Assembly (NCBI GenBank): GCA_903824495.1
Contig: CAIJXB010000063.1
Span: 62,001-126,000 of the forward strand
DNA from: an uncultured Chlamydiae bacterium
GTDB lineage: Bacteria; Chlamydiota; Chlamydiia; Chlamydiales; Rhabdochlamydiaceae
Reading direction: 5' to 3'
DNA: 64,000 bases
In this document: one piece after another, positions 57,103 to 64,000 of the stretch
How positions within the stretch are numbered: position 1 is the stretch's first letter
How the letters are laid out: the number at the start of each line of letters is the position of its first letter
Notes under the pieces: generated by a model
Told to the model about the DNA's origin: nothing
Databases searched by the model: none
The model's input: only the letters and a program-made list of their open reading frames with translations
Position numbers and translations under genes: made by a program

Positions 57103-58305
57103 ATGTCAATAAGCTTCAAGCACCCACCATTCAAAAGCTTTTGCAAAAAGCACCGCTTCTCTTATGATGAGGAAAAAGGTACTTTTATGCTTTCTCCCCA
57201 TTTTCCACACCCCTCTTGGATTGAAATCGATCTAACTCAGATCAAAAAAAATATCAGCGTAATAAGACAGCATATTGGAGAGGCTTTATACTGCCTACCG
57301 GTAAAGGCTAATGCCTATGGACATGGTCTAAAGACTGTTGCTAAAACAGCAGAAGAAGCGGGGGTAGACTACATTGCCGTAGCGCACCTTTCTGAAGGGA
57401 TTGTTTTAAGACAGGCGAACATTCGCATCCCTATCTTGGTACTCGGGGCCATCCATGAGGATCAGATTGTCGATCTCATGAATTTTAATCTAGAATTTAC
57501 AATCAGCTCTGAATTCAAAGCGAACCTCGTTGCTGAGCACTGCAAAAAAAGAAAACAAAAGTGTGCCATCCATTTGGAAGTGGATACTGGGATGCAGCGC
57601 ACGGGAGTGCGCTCTGCAAGCGCACCAAAGCTTTTTAACCATGTTAAAAATCTTGGGTGCTTTGAGATCAAAGGGATCTATTCCCATTTGGCAACAGCGG
57701 ATCAGCCAGAAGATCCTTTTGCGCTCAAACAAATAGAGCTTTTTTCTACCTTACTCAAAGATCCTGTTTTTGAAGGCACCTCTTTAATTAGACACATGGC
57801 CAACTCTGGAGGCACGGCATTTTTTAAACAGGCGCACTTTGACATGGTAAGACCTACTTTAATGACCTTGGGTTATGTTCCTTCCTCAGCTCCCGACAAT
57901 TTAAATGCCATAAAGCCTTGTCTCTCTGTCAAAACCAAAGTGTCGTATTTCAAGGTAGTAGAAGAAGGCGTAGGCATTAGCTACGGTCACTCGCATGTAA
58001 CAAAAAAGAAAACGAGGATAGTGACTATTCCGATTGGTTATGGGGATGGATATAGACGCTCCTTATCTAATAAGGGATCAGTTCTTATCAGAGGTAAAAA
58101 ATTTCCGATCGTTGGGACGATCTGCATGGACCAGCTGATGGTCGATGTAGGAGATGAGGAAGTCCGCGTTGGAGATGAAGTGGTTTTGATCGGAAAGCAA
58201 GGGGGTGAAGAAATTTCTCTACAAGAAATTGCTAAGCTTTGCGATACAAATGCCTACGAAATCCTCTGCGCTTTTAACGATAGACTTCCAAGACGTTACT
58301 TTTGA
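57103..58305 (+). CDS. alr: alanine racemase
   Basis: Alr makes D-alanine for peptidoglycan using pyridoxal phosphate. The frame from 57103 has 400 residues; an ATG at 57187 (with AAGG before it) would give 372, closer to the usual size and starting near HPSWIEIDL. Both have plausible ribosome-binding sites. The PLP lysine is in PVKANAYGHG and the second catalytic base, Tyr, is in GISYGHSH. The typical IPIGYGDGYRRSLSNKG and GTICMDQLMVD follow. As I recall, Chlamydia species lack alr and use GlyA, so its presence suggests a chlamydia-like relative. Confidence 0.92.
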   Translation: MSISFKHPPFKSFCKKHRFSYDEEKGTFMLSPHFPHPSWIEIDLTQIKKNISVIRQHIGEALYCLPVKANAYGHGLKTVAKTAEEAGVDYIAVAHLSEGIVLRQANIRIPILVLGAIHEDQIVDLMNFNLEFTISSEFKANLVAEHCKKRKQKCAIHLEVDTGMQRTGVRSASAPKLFNHVKNLGCFEIKGIYSHLATADQPEDPFALKQIELFSTLLKDPVFEGTSLIRHMANSGGTAFFKQAHFDMVRPTLMTLGYVPSSAPDNLNAIKPCLSVKTKVSYFKVVEEGVGISYGHSHVTKKKTRIVTIPIGYGDGYRRSLSNKGSVLIRGKKFPIVGTICMDQLMVDVGDEEVRVGDEVVLIGKQGGEEISLQEIAKLCDTNAYEILCAFNDRLPRRYF

Positions 58306-59327
58306 AAGAGATCAAACCAAAGCAGATCCCCTGCTTTGACAGCAATTTGAGATCCTTTTCCAGGTAAAATTTTGCCTCGATCTTTTGAAGATGTCTTTAC
58401 ACGGAAGCTTTCTACGTCACTAGGAAAATGAAGATTTAGAGTTTGGTCCTTTTCTACCTTAATGCTCATTCTTCTTAAGCGATGCTTTGTCCACTCAATG
58501 TCAATTAAACAGCCACTTTCAGTTCTGATCTGGATCATCTTACCACAAACAAATAAAGGAATGAGACAAGGCAAAATGTGAAAACCATCTTCTTTTTCCT
58601 GAAAAAACAAAGAGCGAATGTAAGATGCGCCTTGTTGTAAAAGACTGCTTGCTATTTCGGTTAAAGACAGAAGTCCTTGCTTTTCTTCATCTTCTTTTCT
58701 AGGAACAAGCGCGCAAGAGAAGTGAGCAAGATACGTGTGAAGAAAAAGCTCTTGGACCTTTTTCTTATCTTTACTTGCAATGGCCTCCTCTAAAAGAGGA
58801 AAAGGTTTTTGCTCTTTTGATGGGGTGATCTTCCCAAGAAAATACCAAATAGGAAACACTTCTCGCAAATCTTTGCGAAGCCTGATCAAGTCCAAATCCT
58901 TTTTCTTGGAAGAGCCTAAAAATAGCCTTTCTTCAAAAGGCTCTTTAGATACAACAATATCCTTTGCAATTTCTAAAGTATCACCTGATACAAAAGTCTT
59001 TTTCCCTACCAAAATACCAGAAGATGGAGTCTTTTCAAAGCGAAGGACAAGGGTATTTTCCTCTGCTGCAAGGCTAAGTCTGAAATAACCTTGTTTTGCT
59101 TCTCCGTAAATACGCAGCTGCCTTTTTTCTAAATCTTGCTCCACTGTAAAAGGGTCGACAGGACCTTGAAGATCAAGCGTCAGCTCGAGTTCAAATCCGG
59201 CTTCATCTGTAAAAAAAAGAGCTGTTGGAAATGCTTTGACGCGAATGCCTGTTCCTGGAATGAAAGCATAGTGTCCGGGTGCATGGGAAAAGAATTTAGG
59301 CCTGTCGGCGATTTGAATGTGGTTCAT
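58296..59327 (-). CDS. conserved-looking hypothetical protein, 343 aa
   Basis: I do not recognise this protein. It has no signal peptide or clear membrane segment. Residues 1-130 look beta-rich (GTGIRVKAFPTALFFTDEAG, then FELELTLDLQGPVDPF), a helical middle covers about 140-260, and a beta-rich C-terminus contains SIKVEKDQTLNLHFPSD. The pattern loosely suggests a carbohydrate-binding or glycosidase-like accessory fold, but this is weak. The ATG overlaps the mtaB stop as TAATG, so it is translated with mtaB. Its 3' end overlaps alr by ten bases. Confidence 0.7.
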   Translation of the reverse strand: MNHIQIADRPKFFSHAPGHYAFIPGTGIRVKAFPTALFFTDEAGFELELTLDLQGPVDPFTVEQDLEKRQLRIYGEAKQGYFRLSLAAEENTLVLRFEKTPSSGILVGKKTFVSGDTLEIAKDIVVSKEPFEERLFLGSSKKKDLDLIRLRKDLREVFPIWYFLGKITPSKEQKPFPLLEEAIASKDKKKVQELFLHTYLAHFSCALVPRKEDEEKQGLLSLTEIASSLLQQGASYIRSLFFQEKEDGFHILPCLIPLFVCGKMIQIRTESGCLIDIEWTKHRLRRMSIKVEKDQTLNLHFPSDVESFRVKTSSKDRGKILPGKGSQIAVKAGDLLWFDLFQK

Positions 59328-60595
59328 TAAGTAGCTTTTCCTTTGAGGCTTTCAGGTAGGTTTTCAGTGAGTTTAACAAGTACGATTTCATTGGAGCGCA
59401 AGGACTCCCCTTCCACCCAAACAGGAAGAAAATTCTCTGTATGTCCGGAGAAAAGATGAGGCTGACCCTTAACAGGGCTTTCTAATAATACTTTCATTTC
59501 ACGTCCTACGTACTTTTCTCTTAAAGCAAAGGAGGTCTCATCCGCTAAGGCAAGAACCCTTTTCTTTCTCTCTTGTATTACTTCTTGAGAAACTTGGTTC
59601 GGATAGGAAAAGGCCCTTGTGCGGCTTCTTGGGCTATACGGGAACATGTGGACTTTAGCAAACTGGGTGGAGCGCATGACTTGCAAAGTGTCCTCAAAGT
59701 CCGCTTCAGACTCACCAGGAAAGCCTACGATGACATCGGTTGTGAAAGTAAAATCAGGGGAGGCTTTTCTAAGCTTTTCGATCGCTTCTAAAAACATCTG
59801 AGCTGTATATTTTCGATTCATTCTCTTTAAGACGACATTCGATCCTGATTGCAAAACGATGTGAAAAGAAGGGCATGTATTTTTCCCTGAAAGCACGGCG
59901 TCCATTAAATCATCATCCACTTCATCCGGATCAATCGAAGAAATTCTCAAGCGCTCAACGCCTTCTATGGCGTCAACAGCTCTTACAAGATCTGCAAGAC
60001 GCACCGGCTTTTCGTCATCAACCGGAGCTCCATCAAAATCTCCGATGTTGATCCCCGTTAAAACAATCTCTCGATATCCATTGGCAATAAGTCCTTTGAC
60101 TTCCGCAAGTACATCTTCAAGTCTTCTAGAGCGCGATCTACCCCTTACATACGGTATGATGCAGTAGGTGCAAAAGGAATTGCAGCCATCTTGCACTTTA
60201 ACAAATGCTCTTGTATGCGCTTCAAAGTTTTGAATCGAAAATTCAGGCCACGACTCTTCTGGAAATGATAGGGGCAGCAAATTTTCTTTCTCTTTATTGG
60301 AAATGACCTTGGTGACCCCTTTAATCTGCAAATAGGCGTCTGTTTCTTTTTCTGCAGCGCATCCTGTTACGACAACTTCAGCCAGGGGATTTTGCTTCAC
60401 AAGCTGTTTTACAGCATGGCGGCTTGAATGGTCAGCAGACTCCGTCACCGTGCATGTGTTTACAATGCATAGCTCCGCCTCTTCCCCTTCCCCAGCTTCT
60501 GTATACCCTTGAGCCTTGAGCTGATCCACATAGGCTTGCGACTCATACTGGTTCGTACGACATCCAAGAGTGACGACCTTAAACTTTTTACTCAT
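59327..60595 (-). CDS. mtaB: tRNA t6A37 methylthiotransferase MtaB
   Basis: MtaB adds a methylthio group to t6A37 of tRNAs. The ATG at 60595 gives 422 residues starting SKKFKVVTLGCRTNQYES, matching the family; the frame is open to 60625. Iron-sulfur cysteines occur in GCRTNQ, VNTCTVT and VTGCAAE. The radical-SAM motif is DGCNSFCTYCIIPYVRGRSR. A TRAM-like end is present. The shorter N-terminus and RGRSR pattern separate it from MiaB at 49539. Confidence 0.93.
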   Translation of the reverse strand: MSKKFKVVTLGCRTNQYESQAYVDQLKAQGYTEAGEGEEAELCIVNTCTVTESADHSSRHAVKQLVKQNPLAEVVVTGCAAEKETDAYLQIKGVTKVISNKEKENLLPLSFPEESWPEFSIQNFEAHTRAFVKVQDGCNSFCTYCIIPYVRGRSRSRRLEDVLAEVKGLIANGYREIVLTGINIGDFDGAPVDDEKPVRLADLVRAVDAIEGVERLRISSIDPDEVDDDLMDAVLSGKNTCPSFHIVLQSGSNVVLKRMNRKYTAQMFLEAIEKLRKASPDFTFTTDVIVGFPGESEADFEDTLQVMRSTQFAKVHMFPYSPRSRTRAFSYPNQVSQEVIQERKKRVLALADETSFALREKYVGREMKVLLESPVKGQPHLFSGHTENFLPVWVEGESLRSNEIVLVKLTENLPESLKGKAT

Positions 60596-60767
60596 TTCCA
60601 AAAAACCTCTTTTCAAGGCAGCCATTATGCCACGAGAGTAGCTGTGTATGCAAGGAATCTCTCTTGTTCAAAAACAAAATATGGGCGAATTTTTGATTGC
60701 AATTACCCTGGGAAAATGGTACAAATTCTCCATAAAGTCATAAAAGGCCAAAGTTTTGAAAGCTCAT

Positions 60768-61163
60768 ATGTCTTGCCCTTGCAAGAGTCAAAAAAATTAT
60801 GAAGAGTGCTGCAAGCCCTACCATATGGGTGAGCTCCAGCCTTCTGATGCCCTCCTTTTGATGAGATCTCGCTATAGTGCCTATGCCCTTGGCCTTGCTG
60901 AGTACATCATTGAGACAACCCATCCTACCCACCCAGAAATGGGGAAGAAAATTTGGGATTGGAGAGAGGATATTTTGCGCTTTTCAAGAGACACGGAATT
61001 TGTGGATCTTGAGATACTTTCCTTCGAAGAAAGTGAGATGGAAGCTTTTGTGACCTTTACTGCCTCTTTAAAACAACAAGATAAAGATTTTTCTTATACA
61101 GAGAAAAGCCTTTTCGAAAAACAAGGAGAGCTCTGGCTCTACAAAGACGCCGAGTTCCTTTAA
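60768..61163 (+). CDS. YchJ-like SEC-C motif protein
   Basis: A 131-residue protein beginning MSCPCKSQKNYEECCKPYH, the SEC-C zinc-binding motif (CxC...CC) of the YchJ/UPF0225 family. Its NTF2-like part contains ALLLMRSRYSAYALGLAEYI and WDWREDILRF. The function of the family is unknown. I used the ATG at 60768; a TTG at 60756 is the alternative. The ABC-F gene follows five bases later. Confidence 0.85.
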   Translation: MSCPCKSQKNYEECCKPYHMGELQPSDALLLMRSRYSAYALGLAEYIIETTHPTHPEMGKKIWDWREDILRFSRDTEFVDLEILSFEESEMEAFVTFTASLKQQDKDFSYTEKSLFEKQGELWLYKDAEFL

Positions 61164-61168
61164 CAAAC

Positions 61169-62908
61169 ATGCTACAAGTAGAAAACCTTTCCAAAAGCTA
61201 TACCGGAAGCCTTCTCTTCCAAAATGTCTCCTTTACGATTCAAAAAGGGGAAAAGTGCGCCATTGTCGGTAGAAACGGCTCTGGAAAAACCACTTTGTTC
61301 CGCATTTTAAAAGGAGAAGAGTCTCAAGATGGCGGCACCATTTCCCTCCCAAAAGGTTACAAGATGGGGTTTTTGGATCAGCACACCCATTTTAAGGCCC
61401 CGACTGTCTGGGAAGAAGCATTAAGAGAACTGCCCCCTACTAAGCCGGAACATGAAGTAGAGAGCGTTCTTTTTGGTCTTGGATTTGATGACCACCTTTT
61501 ACATCAAGCCCCAGAGCTCCTCTCCGGTGGATACCACTTAAGACTCAAACTTGCTAAAGTGCTTTGTCAGGAGCCTAACTGCCTGCTTTTAGACGAACCT
61601 ACAAACTATCTCGACATCTTGAGCCTTCGCTGGCTTGAAAGGCATTTGAAAAATTGGAAGGGAGAATGTCTCATCATCTCCCATGATAGAGACTTTTTAA
61701 ATGGTCTTGTCAATTACACCATGGGAATCCATCGCAACACGTTAAAACGCGTTGCGGGCGGGCTTGAACAGTTTTATGCAAAGATCGTTGAAGAAGAAGA
61801 GCTCCATGAAAAAGCACGTCAAACTATTGAGAAGAAAAAAGAGCATTTAGAAGATTACATTAGGCGCTTTGGAGCCAAAGCAAGTAAAGCAACACAAGCG
61901 CAGTCCAAAGCGAAAGCTCTCGACAAACTCCCCTCTCTTTCAAAACTCGCAGCCTTAGACAACCTTTCTTTCCATTTTGAATACACACCGTTTTTTGGAA
62001 AGAAACTCATTACACTTGATCATGTGTCGTATGCTTATGATGAAAAGGTCCCCTTGATCCAAGATGTCTCTCTTGAGATTGAACAAGGGAAGAAAATTGC
62101 CATCATCGGGAAAAACGGGATGGGAAAATCCACTCTTTTAAAGCTCATTGAAGGAGCTATTACTCCAAACAGTGGAACCTATACGAGATCTGATGCTGTA
62201 CGCATGGGAACCTTTGGACAAACTCACATTTTGCATCTTGATCTAACAAGAACGATTGAAGAAGAGATTGGAGCTTCGAATACCAACCTTGCTTACGGAG
62301 CTGTTAGAGCGATCTGCGGGCAGATGATGTTTTCTCAAGACTCTGCAAAAAAACGAATTTCACTTCTTTCAGGTGGAGAAAAAAGCAGAGTGCTCCTCGG
62401 TAAAATCTTAGCAACTAAAACCAATTTACTACTACTTGATGAACCTACGCACCACTTGGACTTAGAATCGATTGAAGGGCTCATGGGAGCCATTGATGAA
62501 TATGAAGGAAGCGTTGTCTTAGTTACCCACAGTGAGTGGATGCTAGAAAGGTTGAATCCCGACATTCTTGTTGTATTTGAAAATGGCAAACAAAAGATCT
62601 TTCTTGGCAACTACTTAGAGTTTTTAGAAAAAGAAGGCTGGAAAGAGACAACTTCTAAAAAGAAGGACAAAAAAGGACCACCTCCTAAAAAACCTTCTTC
62701 TAATCCCCTAGAAAAAGAAATTGCCCAGATTGAGAAGTCCATTGAAGAGTCTGAAAACAAATTGACAGAGCTTGAAAACGATCTTGCTAAGGCCTATGAG
62801 ACTAGCAGCTCTGATCTGATAGCAAAGCTCCCCTCTCAGATTTTAGAGCTCCAAAACAAGATTGATGACCTCTATCATGTCTTAAGTCAAAAGTACCAGA
62901 AATTATAA
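61169..62908 (+). CDS. ABC-F family ATPase
   Basis: A 579-residue protein with two ABC ATPase domains and no membrane segment. The first has Walker A GRNGSGKTT (about residues 35-43) and signature LSGGYHLRLKLAKVL. The second has GKNGMGKST and LSGGEKSRVLLGKIL, each with a DEPT Walker B. The linker KKEHLEDYIRRFGAKASKA is typical of ABC-F proteins, which act on ribosomes in translation control. A C-terminal coiled coil (about 505-575) follows. Which ABC-F subgroup (Uup, YheS or EttA type) cannot be told by eye. Confidence 0.93.
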   Translation: MLQVENLSKSYTGSLLFQNVSFTIQKGEKCAIVGRNGSGKTTLFRILKGEESQDGGTISLPKGYKMGFLDQHTHFKAPTVWEEALRELPPTKPEHEVESVLFGLGFDDHLLHQAPELLSGGYHLRLKLAKVLCQEPNCLLLDEPTNYLDILSLRWLERHLKNWKGECLIISHDRDFLNGLVNYTMGIHRNTLKRVAGGLEQFYAKIVEEEELHEKARQTIEKKKEHLEDYIRRFGAKASKATQAQSKAKALDKLPSLSKLAALDNLSFHFEYTPFFGKKLITLDHVSYAYDEKVPLIQDVSLEIEQGKKIAIIGKNGMGKSTLLKLIEGAITPNSGTYTRSDAVRMGTFGQTHILHLDLTRTIEEEIGASNTNLAYGAVRAICGQMMFSQDSAKKRISLLSGGEKSRVLLGKILATKTNLLLLDEPTHHLDLESIEGLMGAIDEYEGSVVLVTHSEWMLERLNPDILVVFENGKQKIFLGNYLEFLEKEGWKETTSKKKDKKGPPPKKPSSNPLEKEIAQIEKSIEESENKLTELENDLAKAYETSSSDLIAKLPSQILELQNKIDDLYHVLSQKYQKL

Positions 62909-63016
62909 CACGCTTATTATCAATCACATAAGAAAATAAACACAATTAAACCATTTAATTAAAAATATAATTTTGATATAACATCTTATTATTATTTGAA
63001 CATAAATGGAAAATAA

Positions 63017-63991
63017 ATGGCGTTTTACGAAAACAAAACATCTTGTGTTTCAGCCGAATTACAGAACCTGGATTATTCAACCATATATCCAGAACCTCTG
63101 GATCAAATAGAGGATACGAAAACCATCGAAAAAACTCAAAAAGCAGCTCTTTTAATCCAGGCTGCTTGGAAAGAACGGAAGCAGAAAAAAAGCACATTCA
63201 AGGTCGTATTAAACCCACAAATCAAAATCGGAAAGTTGTATGCAGGCGAGATTCCTTCACTAGAATTTGGCCTCAAAGATGAAAAGGGAAATCAACTAGC
63301 GATCTATCAAAATGGGTATCAAACATTAAAGGAAACAGAAAAAGAGTGGTTGAAAGATCCTAATATTAGTTCTGAAAAAAAGATTGAATCTCTTCGTGCA
63401 AAAAAGCTTACTTTAACTACCTATTTCTCTGACAAACAACTCCAAGCTCGCCAGTTCACCAGTTTAAAATCTAAAACACTTAACCAATACGGTGAAAACT
63501 GCGTTGTGATAAAAGATGGAAACATTTACATATACCCTAAGATTCGAGCTGATTCTTACAGAGGAAAGACCAAAGCATCACGGAATCACTCTTCTGCAAG
63601 TAGAGGAAATCCTGTTGTTTTCTCAGGAACGATAAAAAAGGGATCTAACAACAGATGGACACTATCCAATCTTAGTGGTCATTATGGAACTGAGGCTTCT
63701 AAATTGGCCTTTTGCCTAAAAGCATTTCAAAAGGCGGGCATCCCCCTTGAAGACATCGATGTACAGCACAACATCTTGGTCGACGCATCTTATGCTAGAA
63801 AGTTTTCCAATCCTTCTTTCAGCGTAAAGGATGGCTATAAAAACGATAAGAAATTCCTCGTCAAAACAACTAATGCCATTGAATGGATGAAGCAAACAAG
63901 CAATCTCAGCTGTAAGAAGAAAACACAGCCTGAGAAGATTCTTTACGAAGGAATCTACAATAAAAAGAACTCTTGCTGCACGATTTCCTAA
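63017..63991 (+). CDS. putative effector with IQ motif and CaaX-like C-terminus
   Basis: A 324-residue protein with no signal peptide. At about residues 42-58, KAALLIQAAWKERKQKK fits the IQxxx(R/K)xxxx(R/K) calmodulin-binding motif. The C-terminal half holds SRGNPVVFSGTIKKG and SNLSGHYGTEASKLAF, reminiscent of a GHY-type domain I associate with proteins of Legionella-like bacteria. The last residues NKKNSCCTIS form a CaaX-like box (CTIS) with a second Cys and Lys residues upstream, as in eukaryotic prenylated proteins. Together these suggest action at a host membrane. None of this is proven. It is preceded by a 108-base AT-rich gap (62909-63016); AAATAAATGG gives no strong ribosome-binding site. 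Confidence 0.72.
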   Translation: MAFYENKTSCVSAELQNLDYSTIYPEPLDQIEDTKTIEKTQKAALLIQAAWKERKQKKSTFKVVLNPQIKIGKLYAGEIPSLEFGLKDEKGNQLAIYQNGYQTLKETEKEWLKDPNISSEKKIESLRAKKLTLTTYFSDKQLQARQFTSLKSKTLNQYGENCVVIKDGNIYIYPKIRADSYRGKTKASRNHSSASRGNPVVFSGTIKKGSNNRWTLSNLSGHYGTEASKLAFCLKAFQKAGIPLEDIDVQHNILVDASYARKFSNPSFSVKDGYKNDKKFLVKTTNAIEWMKQTSNLSCKKKTQPEKILYEGIYNKKNSCCTIS

Positions 63992-64000
63992 AAAAAGCAG

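Noticed and set aside
60648..60743. A 31-codon frame between mtaB and the YchJ-like gene
   Set aside because: No ribosome-binding site and no recognisable features.

Overview
The window is a stretch of a chlamydia-like (order Chlamydiales, environmental type) chromosome. The evidence is gene content and order. The cluster hemG / coproporphyrinogen oxidase / hemE / tkt / alaS / mfd / amn / efp is a rearranged version of the block I recall from Chlamydia (hemG-hemN-hemE-mfd-alaS-tkt-amn-efp). dnaX-ybaB, ptsI-ptsH, ftsH-tilS with an LptF/LptG pair, and rplM-rpsI are also chlamydial neighbourhoods. Between the housekeeping genes sit eukaryote-like or secreted-looking proteins (ankyrin and leucine-rich repeats, an IQ motif with a CaaX-like end, an Inc-like hydrophobic hairpin), as expected of an obligate intracellular bacterium. 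The DNA is AT-rich. I see no rRNA, tRNA, CRISPR array or origin, and I cannot name the genus.

Layout. 1-4.0 kb: a 7TM-HD membrane phosphodiesterase cut by the left edge, diverging from dnaX-ybaB-yqeY. 4.0-9.6 kb: haem synthesis (hemG, hemF, hemE) and transketolase. 9.7-12.2 kb: bioD diverging from a winged-helix/DUF6314-like protein across a region with four GGTTTA repeats, then a 50-residue membrane protein coupled to dsbB. 12.3-19.0 kb: alaS-mfd (overlapping) and amn. 19.1-22.3 kb: an accessory patch with two paralogous small proteins and an ankyrin protein carrying a possible YopT-like cysteine protease core. 22.4-25.4 kb: efp-epmA, a DUF2231 membrane protein, a gene split by a homopolymer, and an insertion-sequence scar. 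25.4-31.3 kb: a secreted transglutaminase-like/TPR protein, a small exported protein, clpB and a PAP2 phosphatase. 31.3-38.6 kb: ptsI-ptsH-hprK (a regulatory PTS without a visible transporter), ftsH and tilS. 38.7-46.4 kb: an LptF/LptG pair, a second PAP2 phosphatase, an Inc-like protein, an HTH-containing unknown, an M32 carboxypeptidase and two small secreted low-complexity proteins. 46.6-51.8 kb: an LRR protein, rpsI/rplM, miaB and a second ankyrin protein. 51.8-64 kb: ligA-glgB, a DinD-like fragment, a uridine kinase with a signal-peptide-like N-terminus, alr, an unknown-mtaB pair, a YchJ-like protein, an ABC-F ATPase and the IQ/CaaX protein.

How the genes work together. HemG, HemF and HemE cover the late steps of haem synthesis. 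EpmA is placed to modify the EF-P encoded just upstream. HPr, its kinase HprK and EI form a phosphorylation relay that probably regulates rather than transports. The two permease-like proteins at 38.7-40.9 kb fit the LPS transport machine. The most interesting material is the set of candidate host-directed proteins: the ankyrin/cysteine-protease protein and its short ankyrin relative sharing an N-terminal module, the IQ/CaaX protein, the Inc-like protein, the LRR protein and the HTH protein. All functional assignments rest on motifs read by eye; no database search was run.
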